Notes: a model not told the origin generated them from the sequence alone. Counted from the stretch's first letter, positions 23,695 through 32,852 are shown. The stretch: DNA of 51,558 bases from Pelotomaculum sp. PtaB.Bin104 (GCA_002067205.1 MVQL01000137.1:1-51558); one strand, 5' to 3'. Numbers and translations are program-made.

Positions 23695-26331
23695 ATGGCC
23701 GGGACACAGGCTATCATCGGCACAAAACTTCATCCTCCCTGTGCGCGTGAGCACTTGGTGCCGCGTCCGCGTTTATTAGAGCTGCTTGATGCGGGGTTGC
23801 GGCCGGGGTGCCACCTCATCCTGATCTCCGCGCCGGCCGGTTACGGCAAGACCACTCTTGTCGCCTCCTGGCTGTCAGGCCTGGACAATGCCCAGGCGTG
23901 GATTTCCCTGGAGGAAACCGAGAACGAACCCGCACGTTTCCTGGCCTATTTGGCTGCCGCTCTTGTAAACGCCGCTCCCGAATTTGGCTCCTATGTCGGC
24001 TCGCTGCTCGCTTCACCCCAACTACCAACGGCGGAAATCGTGGCCATAGAGTTGCTAAACGCGATAATACCGTCACCAAGCCCGTTTTTCCTGGTCCTCG
24101 ACGATTATCACGCCCTCACCAATCCTTACGCCCATGACTTGATTCGTATCCTCCTGCAACACCTGCCGCCGCACTTCCGCTTGCTCCTTGTCACCAGGGC
24201 GGACCCCCCTTTCCCCCTCAACCGTATGCGGGTGCGCGGCGAGATGACAGAGGTGCGGATGGAGGATCTCTGCTTTACCGTGGATGAGGCGAAAGAGTTT
24301 TTAAAGGCCATGGGTTTAGCCCTGCGCAACGAGGCCGTGGCATCCTGCACCAAACGCACTGAGGGCTGGGCCGCCGGGTTGCAGTTAGCCGCGCTGAGTT
24401 TACAGGGACGCAATCCGGAGGAGACCGAGTCCTTTCTGGCCGCTTTCAGCGGCAGCCACCGGTATATTATTGACTACCTGGCGGATGAGGTGCTTAGCCT
24501 GCAAGACCCTGGGATTCGGGAATTCCTCCGCCGCACCGCAGTGCTGGACCGTTTCACCCCCTCGCTCTGCGACGAGGTGACGGACCGTGACGACAGCCGC
24601 GAGATGCTGCGAAAAATCGAAACGAACAACCTTTTCCTTATCCCGTTGGACGGGGAGAGGGAGTGGTTCCGCTACCACCATCTCTTCGCCGATTCGATGC
24701 GGACGGAGATGGGAAAAGCCGAGCGAGCAAAGGTACATCGCCAGGCCGCTAAATGGTTCGAGGGTCGGGGGGATCTGCCTGAAGCGGTGAAACAGGCGTT
24801 GGCCGCCGGGGAGATGACGGAGGCCGTACGCCTGATACGCGCGGCCTTACCGGAGATGTTTCTCCAGAGTGAACGTGAACTGGCCACCCTGCGGAGTTGG
24901 CTGGAGTCCTTACCGGATAAGATTTTGCTCGCCAGCAGCGATCTTATCGCCGTCAAAGCATGGGTCCAATATCTTGCAGGGCGCCCTCAGGAAGCCGTAG
25001 CGTTTCTGGCGGGAATACCGGCCGCGCAACGGGCCGAAATGTCTGCTTACAACCAGGGCCGGTTGCTGAGCCTGGAAGCGCATATCGCCGGCCATCAGGG
25101 AGATAACGCCCGCGCTGCCGGCCTCGCCCGCGAAGCGCTAGGGTCATTCAACGGGAAGACCGATCCAGTACTCCGCGCGTCGACTCTAAACACCTTGGGT
25201 CAGAGCCTGGCGCGTCTCGGTGATATGAATGGGGCCGAAACAGCTTTCCACCAGGCCTGCAAGCTCACCGAAACGTTCCCCCGGGCTTTCATCTCCGTAG
25301 TGACAGTGGCCTGCCTCAGTCGTCTGCTCGAATTACGCGGGCGGCGCCGGGAGGCGGAAACGATTTGCCGCCGGAACTACCAGTCGCTTCTGGATGGGAT
25401 GGGCAGACCCTCTGCCTTTGGAGGAATACTTGCGGTACGCCTAGGCGTCATTGCTTATGAGGCGGATGAGCTTTTAGAGGCCCGGTTACTGCTGGAGACA
25501 GGCCTGGAACTCCGCCGGGCCATATCTTACCTTGATGATATGCAGGGTGAGGAAAAACTGGCTTTGACCTTGGATGCTTTGGGCGAATACGCGGCCGCCA
25601 TGGAAACGCTCCAGGCTGGGGGAAGACTGCATGCCTCGGAAGATGACCTCTTTACCAGCACCGTAGTGGAGGCGGAACTCAGAAGGCGTCATGGTGAAAC
25701 GACCGCCGCAATGCGTTGGGCCGAGGAATGGCGTCTCTCGCCCAATGATTCGCCGAATATGCGGCGGGAACCCGGCTACTTGACTTATCTCCGCCTTTTG
25801 TTGGATATGGGCCGCCCGGAGCAGGCGTCAGCCCTTGTTGAAAGGATGGCCGCGAAGGCCGAGGCCGAGGGCCGCCTGAACCGGCTGATTCCCTTTCGCG
25901 TGCTGCAGGCGCTAACTCTGGAAGCGCTCGGGCAAAGAGAAAAGGCTGTTGCAGCGCTAAGGCGGGCCGCGACCCTAGCTGCTTCGGAGGGGTACGTACG
26001 CGCTTTCCTGGATCAGGGACCGGCAGTTGCCCCGCTTTTGCCAATGGTCAGGGACACCGCCCCAGGCTTCGTCGATCGATTGGCGGCGGCGTTCAACGTA
26101 TCCAAAGCCGGGCCTGCCAAGTCGCATCCCCAACTTGTCGAACCCTTGACCGAACGGGAACTAGAATTGCTGAAGCTCCTGGCCGAAGGTCTCTCCAACG
26201 TGGAAATTTCCCACCGGCTCTACATCTCGCTGAACACGACCAAGTGGCATCTAAAAAGCATCTTCGGTAAACTGGCAGTGGGAAACCGGATCCAGGCCGT
26301 GGGGCGCGCAAAGGAATTGGGTCTGATTTAA
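23695..26331 (+). CDS. MalT/LuxR-family (LAL) ATP-dependent transcriptional regulator
   Basis: 878 residues from the ATG at 23695, which has AAAGGAG five bases upstream (an upstream GTG at 23662 has none). N-terminal STAND NTPase: GTKLHPP...LVPRPRLLELL, Walker A APAGYGKTT, Walker B FFLVLDDYH, and AGWAAGLQLAALSL. A long helical TPR-like sensor region follows, then a LuxR helix-turn-helix at the C-terminus (LTERELELLKLLAEGLSNVE, ISLNTTKWHLKSIFGKL). Such proteins bind an inducer and ATP, then activate neighbouring promoters; the DUF998 gene downstream is a likely target. Strongly GC-rich compared with the PGA locus beside it. Confidence 0.92.
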   Translation: MAGTQAIIGTKLHPPCAREHLVPRPRLLELLDAGLRPGCHLILISAPAGYGKTTLVASWLSGLDNAQAWISLEETENEPARFLAYLAAALVNAAPEFGSYVGSLLASPQLPTAEIVAIELLNAIIPSPSPFFLVLDDYHALTNPYAHDLIRILLQHLPPHFRLLLVTRADPPFPLNRMRVRGEMTEVRMEDLCFTVDEAKEFLKAMGLALRNEAVASCTKRTEGWAAGLQLAALSLQGRNPEETESFLAAFSGSHRYIIDYLADEVLSLQDPGIREFLRRTAVLDRFTPSLCDEVTDRDDSREMLRKIETNNLFLIPLDGEREWFRYHHLFADSMRTEMGKAERAKVHRQAAKWFEGRGDLPEAVKQALAAGEMTEAVRLIRAALPEMFLQSERELATLRSWLESLPDKILLASSDLIAVKAWVQYLAGRPQEAVAFLAGIPAAQRAEMSAYNQGRLLSLEAHIAGHQGDNARAAGLAREALGSFNGKTDPVLRASTLNTLGQSLARLGDMNGAETAFHQACKLTETFPRAFISVVTVACLSRLLELRGRRREAETICRRNYQSLLDGMGRPSAFGGILAVRLGVIAYEADELLEARLLLETGLELRRAISYLDDMQGEEKLALTLDALGEYAAAMETLQAGGRLHASEDDLFTSTVVEAELRRRHGETTAAMRWAEEWRLSPNDSPNMRREPGYLTYLRLLLDMGRPEQASALVERMAAKAEAEGRLNRLIPFRVLQALTLEALGQREKAVAALRRAATLAASEGYVRAFLDQGPAVAPLLPMVRDTAPGFVDRLAAAFNVSKAGPAKSHPQLVEPLTERELELLKLLAEGLSNVEISHRLYISLNTTKWHLKSIFGKLAVGNRIQAVGRAKELGLI

Positions 26332-26429
26332 GGAGTCGCCAGTCCCCATACTACCGCGGAGATCTGTTTGGTCGCATAAGCTCCCGGCGTGGGTTCATGC
26401 TCATAATCCTACGAATATGATCCTCCAAA

Positions 26430-26455
26430 ACCGGACAGTGTCCGGTCTTTCTTTT
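26430..26455 (+). terminator. intrinsic terminator of the regulator gene
   Basis: ACCGGACA-G-TGTCCGGT palindrome followed by CTTTCTTTTTC, about 100 bases after the stop. Confidence 0.75.
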
Positions 26456-26626
26456 TCCTCACTCCTTTCCTCTTGCCATCCCCTGGAAAATCCACCCCTG
26501 ATCTTTGCTCCCGCTACCCCGAAAACCATCCTCAGCACCACCCTTTCGGGTGGTCCCGCCAATCTTGCCCAGCGCTAAAATGAATATGTCAAATCACTTA
26601 AACCATATTTTTCAGGAGGGTGACAA

Positions 26627-27316
26627 ATGAAACCAACAACAATTCAAGCCGGAAAAGACCCGCAAGCACTCAAAACGGAACAGATTGCCCTGCTCATCTG
26701 CGGTATCCTCTCTTCGCTGCTTTATGTCGGTACCGACATACTTGCGTCCATGCGGTGGGAGACCTACAGTTGGACCGCTCAAAACATCAGCGAACTGAAT
26801 GCTGTCGGAGCCCCGACCAGACCGCTTGTCATTTCGCTATTTAGTATATACACCGTGCTTGTGACCGCCTTCGGACTAGGCGTCTGGGCAATAGGCAGTC
26901 AAAGACGCGCCCTGCGTATCACGGGAATACTGCTGGTCGGATACGCGCTTACGGGATATGTGACGGGACTGTTCTTCCCCATGCCCTTACGTGAAGCTTT
27001 GGCTGAAGGTGGCCCTATGCATCCAATCGGCACATTTGTGTCGTCGCTCTTCTTTTTGGGCGCCATGTGGTTCGGAGCCGCGGCACACGGAAAGAGGTTC
27101 CGCCTCTTCTCGATCGCGGCGATCCTGATAATTATCATATTTGGTGCTTGGGTAAGCATGGACGTTCCCCGGATGGTGGCACAGTTGCCAACTCCGTGGA
27201 TGGGACTCAAGGAACGCGTAAACATCTATGCTATCATGCTGTGGGTGCTGGTGCTGGCCATTAACCTCTTGCGAGCGAAAAAGGGGCCGGGCTCAATTAA
27301 CGGTAACGCTGCCTGA
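26627..27316 (+). CDS. DUF998 family membrane protein
   Basis: 229 residues with six hydrophobic segments (for example ALLICGILSSLLYVGTDILA, ITGILLVGYALTGYVTGLFF, LFSIAAILIIIIFGAWVSM). The early SWTAQNISELNAVGAPTRPL and MHPIGTFVSSLFF match the DUF998 pattern. Function unknown; members are often next to LuxR/MalT-type or TetR regulators. ATG with AGGAGGGTGACAA. It has its own expression unit after the regulator's terminator. Confidence 0.8.
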   Translation: MKPTTIQAGKDPQALKTEQIALLICGILSSLLYVGTDILASMRWETYSWTAQNISELNAVGAPTRPLVISLFSIYTVLVTAFGLGVWAIGSQRRALRITGILLVGYALTGYVTGLFFPMPLREALAEGGPMHPIGTFVSSLFFLGAMWFGAAAHGKRFRLFSIAAILIIIIFGAWVSMDVPRMVAQLPTPWMGLKERVNIYAIMLWVLVLAINLLRAKKGPGSINGNAA

Positions 27317-27450
27317 CGGGCGCCGTGAGGGGGGGCGCGGTAAAAGCCGGCACCCCTTTGCTTGGTTTGTTAAGCAACTTTGCAGGAGCAATACCTGGTG
27401 GGAAGCCGGTTAATCGGGATAACACAACAAAACAGTTAGGATGAATGAAA

Positions 27451-27675
27451 ATGGAGTATTACGAATTAATTGTCCATGGTCACCTGGGCGCCCGACGGGC
27501 CGAGAGTTTCGAGGGGTTAGAGTTGAGGCCACTCCCCGACGGCAGCACACAGATTGCAGGCTTTTTGCGCGACCAGGCCGAACTGCATGCGATGCTCAGC
27601 CGAATCAGGGATCTAGGGATCACATTAGTCTCGGTAAAGCTTATTAAAGAAGATGCGGCGGCAAAAAAGCCGTGA
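27451..27675 (+). CDS. small conserved protein of unknown function
   Basis: 74-76 residues: YYELIVHGHLGARRAESFEG, LRPLPDGSTQIAGFLRDQAE, LHAMLSRIRDLGITLVSV. This pattern (xGxLDxxxxxxFxGLxxxxLPDGxTxLxGxxxDQAALHGLLxRIRDLGL) is a recurrent small family in Actinobacteria and Firmicutes. It suggests a ferredoxin-like fold; the function is not known. ATG at 27451 has AGGA nine bases before it; an ATG at 27445 is an alternative. GC-rich like the two genes before it. Confidence 0.7.
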   Translation: MEYYELIVHGHLGARRAESFEGLELRPLPDGSTQIAGFLRDQAELHAMLSRIRDLGITLVSVKLIKEDAAAKKP

Positions 27676-27813
27676 CAAACCTTTACCACTTCGGCCTGTG
27701 GCCGCTCCCTTTCTAAGCTAAGAGAGGAGGTCGGGGATGAATTGGAAAGCGGAATTTCGCGCTGCTGCCAAGCCGTACTAGGGATACCGAATTTCGCATT
27801 GTTTCCTAAAAAA

Positions 27814-27850
27814 AGAGAGACAGACCAGTTCTTGCAGGGTCTGCCTCTCT
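27814..27850 (+). terminator. intrinsic terminator
   Basis: AGAGAGACAGACC pairs with GGTCTGCCTCTCT (one mismatch), followed by TAACTTTCTT. The bases 27676-28149 hold no other feature. Confidence 0.65.
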
Positions 27851-28149
27851 TAACTTTCTTGCAATTATTTGTGATTGTAAGATACTCAACTTTCTCACAT
27901 GGGAGAGGATATTTTTGTATTTAGGGGACGTGATATTGGAGAACAGCTAAGCAGGAGTGTCACCCCCACCCTTGAAATCGTTGAAAGATAGCCCTGCGGG
28001 TGTGCACCTTTTAACGAAAGCTATTGATGCCTATATTAGGAGAATTATATAGAATTATAAACATAAGACAGATTAATTTAGCCTACTCATCTATCCAATC
28101 AATAGGCTAAATATATTTTGAAGCAACTATTGCCAAATAGAATCATATG

Positions 28150-28167
28150 ATATAACATATGTTATAT
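28150..28167 (+). promoter_or_regulatory. palindromic operator of the TetR gene
   Basis: ATATAACATATGTTATAT, a perfect 18-bp palindrome 32 bases before the TetR start codon, where a repressor would cover the promoter. Autoregulation is inferred. Confidence 0.65.
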
Positions 28168-28198
28168 AAGACTTGTTACACAAAGGAGTGCTGTTACT

Positions 28199-28777
28199 AT
28201 GGGACCTAAGGTTAAATTTACCAGGGATCAAATAATTGATGCAGCCTTTGAAATAGCTAAAACAGAAGGAATTGATGGTATTACCATGAGAAAAATCGCA
28301 GAACAAATGGGCAGTTCTGTAGCCCCCATTTACGTAAATTTTAAAAATGTTGATGATCTGAATGAAGCTTTTATAGAGAGGATAATAAGTATTAGTCAAC
28401 AGCTTTTATGCGAAGAAAGTTCAGGAAACCCATTTCATGATATCGGGAGGGCAAGTCTAAGGTTTGCTTCGGAATACAGCACCATTTTCAGAGATTTAGT
28501 CATGACAAATAATAGCCGCATAAAAGTTTATGATGAGAAAATAACACCGGCCTTGATTGAAGAGATGAAAAAGGATCCTGAGTTGGAAGATTTCACAGTG
28601 GATGAGTTAAAAACCATTTTATTGAAAATGAAGATATTTCAGTTAGGCCTCTCGGTAATGGTTGCCAATGGCTTACTGCCCAAAGATTATGAAATGCAGG
28701 ATTTGGTGGATTTGTTATCAAGTGCGGCTAATGATGTAATACTATCTGCCCGGTTAAGTAAGAATCAATTAAAGTAA
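28199..28777 (+). CDS. TetR-family transcriptional regulator
   Basis: 192 residues. N-terminal helix-turn-helix: FTRDQIIDAAFEIAKTEGID, ITMRKIAEQMGSSVAPIYVN with the recognition helix, then a helical ligand domain (LLKMKIFQLGLSVMVANGLL). ATG at 28199 with AAAGGAG. It is 20 bases upstream of a serine-hydrolase gene and probably represses both. A perfect palindrome precedes it. Ligand unknown. Confidence 0.9.
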   Translation: MGPKVKFTRDQIIDAAFEIAKTEGIDGITMRKIAEQMGSSVAPIYVNFKNVDDLNEAFIERIISISQQLLCEESSGNPFHDIGRASLRFASEYSTIFRDLVMTNNSRIKVYDEKITPALIEEMKKDPELEDFTVDELKTILLKMKIFQLGLSVMVANGLLPKDYEMQDLVDLLSSAANDVILSARLSKNQLK

Positions 28778-28797
28778 AAAGTCGAAGGGGTGATAAA

Positions 28798-29280
28798 ATG
28801 TTTAAAAAGATTAAATATCTTACGTTCGTTAGTTTTTTGATAATCTTGGTTTTAGCCTTATCGGCAACTGTTGCTTCTGCAAACAACATTCAAGATACCA
28901 GCTTGGAAGCCTTTTTTGACAATACAATGAAATCCAAGCTGGAGAAATATCATATTCCCAATGCAACCATATCGGTTGTGAAGGATGGTGAAATTGTATA
29001 TAAGAAAGGATTCGGATGGGCTGATATTGAGAATAATATCCCGGTTGATGCCGACACTACCCTTTTTCGTATTGGTTCTACTTCCAAATTAATTACCTGG
29101 ACTGCAGTAATGCAGCTTGTTGAAGCGGGCAAGCTGGATCTAAATACCGATGTTAATAGATATTTGGATTTTGAAATATCACCACAGCTTGAAAAACCCC
29201 TCCAGAAAACTATAACAGAACCGATACAAAAGGTTGACAGATCCAAGAAAATAATTACCTGGGTCTGCCTTTTTTTATGA
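28798..29280 (+). pseudogene. serine beta-lactamase-family hydrolase, C-terminally truncated
   Basis: Signal peptide (FVSFLIILVLALSATVASA), then the start of a class C beta-lactamase/DD-peptidase-like domain: PNATISVVKDGEIVYKKGFG, FRIGSTSKLITWTAVMQLVE with the nucleophile in S-x-x-K (STSK), and GKLDLNTDVNRYLDF. Homologues exceed 350 residues with Tyr and His/Lys-Thr-Gly motifs later; here, after KTITEPI, where the HLLTHT motif should come, 20 unrelated residues lead to a stop. The join runs straight into a terminator, indicating a deletion. GGGGTGAT ribosome site. Probably inactive. Confidence 0.85.
29236..29276 (+). terminator. terminator fused to the truncated hydrolase gene
   Basis: GACAGATCC pairs with GGGTCTGCC (one mismatch, one wobble) and seven T follow. 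It overlaps the last codons of the frame, as expected if a deletion fused the gene to another gene's terminator. Confidence 0.6.
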
Positions 29281-29310
29281 TTAGCAAACCAGTAATTTCC
29301 ATTAACTAAA

Positions 29311-29625
29311 TCATTGCAAGGGTGCCTGAAAATTTTGTGCCTGCTGCTGCTGTATTTTTTGTCTTCCTTTTTCAGTGTGTTCTGCTTCTCTTGGACTAAT
29401 CATGTAAAGCAGTTGCTGCAGTTCACCAACATGCCTTCTCTCCTCATCAGCAATATGATAAAGAATCTTTTTTACGCGTTCATCATTTGTTGCCATTGCG
29501 TGAGCCTCGTATCCGATAATGGCTTCAAGTTCTCCTGCGATATCAACTCGCAGGGCCTGGGCCAATTCTTCATTAGACATTTGTTTTGAAACATTTGCCA
29601 CAAAGGGATTTCCTAAAAGTGCCAT
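29311..29625 (-). CDS. ferritin-like diiron protein (rubrerythrin/encapsulated-ferritin size class)
   Basis: 104 residues, all-helical. Metal-ligand pattern: DIAGELEAIIGYEAHA (E, E) and, 30 residues on, ADEERRHVGELQQLL with the E-x-x-H typical of diiron ferritin-like proteins. At ~100 residues it carries only one two-helix half, so it must dimerise to build the diiron site, as encapsulated ferritins do. No encapsulin gene is in the window and no encapsulin-targeting tail is evident (it ends QQQAQNFQAPLQ). ATG at 29625 is followed by ALLGNPF. Likely iron or peroxide handling. Confidence 0.75.
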   Translation of the reverse strand: MALLGNPFVANVSKQMSNEELAQALRVDIAGELEAIIGYEAHAMATNDERVKKILYHIADEERRHVGELQQLLYMISPREAEHTEKGRQKIQQQQAQNFQAPLQ

Positions 29626-30003
29626 AAAAACACATCCTATCTGAGAAAATTTATAGTTATTTTTTGAATGTTTTCAAATTTTCATACCCTTATTTGCATA
29701 TATAAATTTTATTTGCTCTATTTTTAGGTTGATTCCACCCGTTGACTTTTAAGTTCTCCAGGTGACCTTCGAGGAAAAATAAACCTGGGGGGTGCAAAAA
29801 ATCCAAAAGTTCAAAAAGGTGGCTGAGAATAAGGATTTCCAAGGGGGGTATATGTTCTTTAGAACGTATAGGATAAGTGGGGTAGTGGCTGAATAATGCA
29901 GTGTAAATTGACATGGTTCCGGAGTGCGACAGCCGGTGCTCGGTATTTTTAAGCCACCTGTCCCGATTAAGAATCAGTTGTCAGTATCGCGATATTCAGA
30001 AAA
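29626..30003 (+). other. intergenic, no gene seen
   Basis: About 380 bases. One 74-codon minus-strand frame here has no ribosome site and odd composition, so I do not call it. The right end contains the promoter of the vanR-like gene. Confidence 0.5.
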
Positions 30004-30021
30004 TCTTAAGATTTTCATAAG
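30004..30021 (+). promoter_or_regulatory. VanR-like operator before the response-regulator gene
   Basis: TCTTAAG-ATTT-TCATAAG, two half-sites 11 bp apart, resembling the known VanR box (TCGTAAGAAAnT repeats). A TATAAA lies nine bases downstream as -10, so the box overlaps the -35 region as in positively controlled van promoters. Confidence 0.65.
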
Positions 30022-30082
30022 TAAAAAGCTATAAAATGGATTATTGCTTTGCGGTATAATAATTATGGGGATAAGAAAGAAG

Positions 30083-30790
30083 ATGACGCTTTTGGCTGCA
30101 AATATTTTAATAGTTGATGATGAACAAGCAATTGCCGATTTGGTTGAAGTTTATCTGAAAAATGAGAACTATAATATCTTTAAATTTTATAACGGCAAGG
30201 ATGCCCTTAACTGTATTGAAAATGAAAAAGTAGACCTCGCCATTTTGGATGTCATGCTTCCCGATGTAGACGGTTTTTCAATCTGTCAGCAAATCCGGGA
30301 AAAGCATAATTTTCCGGTTATCATGCTGACAGCCAAAGAAGAAGAAATCGATAAGATTACCGGGCTGACATTAGGTGCGGACGACTATATCACCAAGCCG
30401 TTCCGTCCATTAGAACTTATTGCCCGTGTAAAGGCGCAGCTCCGGAGATTTACCAAATATAATTCTGCGGAGCCAAACCAGGAAGAACACTTGATTGCCT
30501 TTTCCGGCTTGGTATTGGACATGGATACCCATGAATGTATGCTAAATGAAAAAAAGCTATCTCTCACTCCTACAGAGTTTTCAATTCTTTGGGTCCTTTG
30601 CTCCAATCGCGGACGGGTGGTAAGTTCGGAAGAATTGTTCCATGAGGTATGGGGAGATAAGTATTTCACTAACAGCAATAATACGGTAATGGTTCATATC
30701 CGACATTTAAGGGAAAAAATGCACGACAGCGCGGAACATCCCAAATATATCAAAACGGTATGGGGGATTGGCTATAAAATTGAAAAGTAA
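30083..30790 (+). CDS. OmpR/PhoB-type response regulator, VanR-like
   Basis: About 235 residues from the ATG at 30083 (in-frame ATG at 30065 also possible). Receiver domain: acidic pocket VDDE, phospho-acceptor in LAILDVMLPDVDGF, LTAKEE and YITKPF lysine. Winged-helix output domain: LSLTPTEFSILWVLCSNRGR, VMVHIRHLREKM and IKTVWGIGYKIEK. It overlaps the kinase gene by 23 bases. The resemblance is to VanR of glycopeptide-sensing systems, supported by VanZ- and VanY-like genes next door and shared operators. Confidence 0.9.
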   Translation: MTLLAANILIVDDEQAIADLVEVYLKNENYNIFKFYNGKDALNCIENEKVDLAILDVMLPDVDGFSICQQIREKHNFPVIMLTAKEEEIDKITGLTLGADDYITKPFRPLELIARVKAQLRRFTKYNSAEPNQEEHLIAFSGLVLDMDTHECMLNEKKLSLTPTEFSILWVLCSNRGRVVSSEELFHEVWGDKYFTNSNNTVMVHIRHLREKMHDSAEHPKYIKTVWGIGYKIEK

Positions 30791-31925
30791 GAGAGATAAA
30801 AGAAGGAATGATTATACAAAACTGAAAAGGAAAGTATTTTTTCAAATGCTTCTGATTACAGTTGCCGCCGCTGTGGCTGTTTATCTATTGCGCTATATCC
30901 TGCGTGGACAGATTGGAGATCGTATCGTTCAATTTTTAGTCAACGCTTTTCATTTTAGAAACTCGGACGCACAGGAAATCTATCAGTTGGTGATTCGCAA
31001 CAATATGGACATGATCCTTTTTGTTGTAATCCTAATATTTTTAGTTATTTTTTCTGTTTCTTGGTTCACAAAATATTTTGATGAAATCAGTGCTGGAATG
31101 GATAAACTTACTGAGAAATCCGATGATGAAATTACATTATCACCAGAATTGGATTTTATGGAAAATAAGCTAAATCAGATAAAAAACTACTTGGAAAAAC
31201 AAAAGAAAGCTGCTCTTGATGCCGAGCAGCGCAAGAATGATTTGGTAGTTTACTTGGCTCATGATATAAAGACACCTCTGACCTCCGTTATAGGATACTT
31301 AAGTCTTCTCGATGAAGCTCCTGATATGCCTCCTGAACAGAAGGCAAAATATGTCGGTATTACCTTGGAAAAAGCTTATCGGTTAGAGCAGCTTATAAAT
31401 GAGTTTTTTGAGATTACAAGATTTAATCTTCAAACTATTGTTTTGAATAAGGAAAAAACCAATTTACTGTTCATGCTCCAGCAGGTGGCAGATGAATTCT
31501 ATCCAATGCTGACTCCACAGGAAAAGCAGGTGTCAGTCAATGTGCCTGACGGACTCACTCTGTGGGGAGATGCAGACAAACTGGCCCGTGTATTCAATAA
31601 CATCCTGAAAAACGCAATAGCCTACAGTTATGAAAACAGCGTCATTGATATTTCCGCTCAGCAGCAAGATAAAAATATTATTATAACTTTTACGAATCAA
31701 GGTAATCCTATCCCACGAGAAAAACTGGAAACGATATTTGAGAAATTTTTTCGGCTGGACACATCCCGTTCTACCAATACAGGCGGTGCCGGGCTTGGAC
31801 TGGCTATTGCCAAAGAAATCGCAAACGCGCATGGAGGCAATATTTTCGTGCAAAGTAATACAGAAAAGACAGTCTTTACTGTCATGCTTCCACAAAAGCA
31901 AGAAAAGGACAAGTTATCTGCTTAA
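30768..31925 (+). CDS. sensor histidine kinase, VanS-like
   Basis: 385 residues. Two membrane segments (MLLITVAAAVAVYLLRYIL, MILFVVILIFLVIFSVSWF) around a ~40-residue outer loop, HAMP-like linker, H-box VYLAHDIKTPLTSVIGYL, N-box NNILKNAIAYS, G-boxes FFRLDTSRSTNTGGAGLGLA. The short sensor loop fits VanS-type detection of cell-wall stress or glycopeptide at the membrane. Start lies inside the vanR-like gene (TTG 30768, or TTG 30780), so translation is coupled. It should phosphorylate the adjacent regulator. vanH, vanA/B-type ligase and vanX are absent from the window. Confidence 0.9.
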   Translation: MAIKLKSKRDKRRNDYTKLKRKVFFQMLLITVAAAVAVYLLRYILRGQIGDRIVQFLVNAFHFRNSDAQEIYQLVIRNNMDMILFVVILIFLVIFSVSWFTKYFDEISAGMDKLTEKSDDEITLSPELDFMENKLNQIKNYLEKQKKAALDAEQRKNDLVVYLAHDIKTPLTSVIGYLSLLDEAPDMPPEQKAKYVGITLEKAYRLEQLINEFFEITRFNLQTIVLNKEKTNLLFMLQQVADEFYPMLTPQEKQVSVNVPDGLTLWGDADKLARVFNNILKNAIAYSYENSVIDISAQQQDKNIIITFTNQGNPIPREKLETIFEKFFRLDTSRSTNTGGAGLGLAIAKEIANAHGGNIFVQSNTEKTVFTVMLPQKQEKDKLSA

Positions 31926-31948
31926 GTCAGATAGCCTTGTCCTTTTGT
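31905..31948 (+). terminator. bidirectional terminator between vanS-like and vanZ-like genes
   Basis: AAGGACAAG-TTATCTG pairs with CAGATAG-CCTTGTCCTT and is followed by TTTG; it overlaps the stop of the kinase gene. The convergent vanZ-like gene ends at the same place. Confidence 0.7.
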
Positions 31949-32661
31949 TAATTAAATAAAGATCTTAAAAATGGGTAAATTAAAAATGGGTTATACACAA
32001 AGAACATACCGGCGAATGCGCTGGCCATATAAAAACATGCCTCTTCACGAAGGAGCAAGGGAATTTTTTCGATATTGATACTTTGGACAGAAACCTTGTC
32101 CTGTAATTTTGATAAATGTTCTTTCAGCAGCCTAAAAATTACCCATCCGATTAACGCTCCGAGAGTATTCATCAGTAAATCATCAATATCCGTTACTCGA
32201 TTTCTATTGAACAATTGACTCAATTCTATTATAAGAGAGAATGTAATACCGGATAATGCTGTTTTCCATAACATTTCATACTTTTTCCAAATACATGGAA
32301 GCATAAATCCAAGAGGTATAAAAAGTAATATATTTTCTATGTATGGGCGAACACCCTCTGTAATCCAACGAAATGGAATCAGATTAATCTCATCCGGTGG
32401 AATATTCAACCCCTTTGGTGTTATTATTCCAAAGCTGTTATGAACAATATTCCTTGAAATGGTATAGATACCAGTAAAACTTAGCACACCAGTAAGGTAG
32501 TACACAAAGATATATACGATTACAATATGTTCAATTGACAGTTTATAGCCAATCTTTTTGCTTTGAGAGGTCAGTAGTATATGGTATGGAATCAAGAATG
32601 GCAAAGTACTAACAAACCATGTAATCGACACTATAATAAACATTAAAATCTTAATGATCAC
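31948..32661 (-). CDS. VanZ-family membrane protein
   Basis: About 237 residues, five or six membrane helices. Core VanZ pattern: NLIPFRWITEG, YIENILLFIPLGFMLPCIW, SLIIELSQLFNRNRVTDIDD and LMNTLGALIGWVIFRLL. VanZ confers low-level teicoplanin resistance in enterococci by an unknown mechanism; homologues are widespread. I prefer the GTG at 32661 (GGAGGTG six bases before) over the GTG at 32670 that lies within the ribosome site. A VanR-like box is 60 bases upstream. Confidence 0.88.
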   Translation of the reverse strand: MIIKILMFIIVSITWFVSTLPFLIPYHILLTSQSKKIGYKLSIEHIVIVYIFVYYLTGVLSFTGIYTISRNIVHNSFGIITPKGLNIPPDEINLIPFRWITEGVRPYIENILLFIPLGFMLPCIWKKYEMLWKTALSGITFSLIIELSQLFNRNRVTDIDDLLMNTLGALIGWVIFRLLKEHLSKLQDKVSVQSINIEKIPLLLREEACFYMASAFAGMFFVYNPFLIYPFLRSLFN

Positions 32662-32719
32662 TAAATTCACCTCCGTTGTAATTAACTTGTTTATTATAGG
32701 ATATTTAAAAACGAAATGT

Positions 32720-32737
32720 CTTAATAAAACCTTAAGA
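32720..32737 (-). promoter_or_regulatory. VanR-like operator before the vanZ-like gene
   Basis: Minus strand TCTTAAG-GTTT-TATTAAG, half-sites 11 bp apart, same geometry as the boxes at 30004 and 32853. Confidence 0.55.
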
Positions 32738-32852
32738 TATGGTGATTTTCTCCTTAATAAGATTTATTCCTATTTTTACAACTATTAAGATGCAGTAGTG
32801 TCGCAAAGAACATGTATGTCACAGTGAAAATCCAGATACCGAGATAAGAAAA

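Noticed and set aside
29690..29914. 74-codon minus-strand ORF
   Set aside because: No ribosome site, no domain, proline/leucine-rich composition; treated as intergenic.
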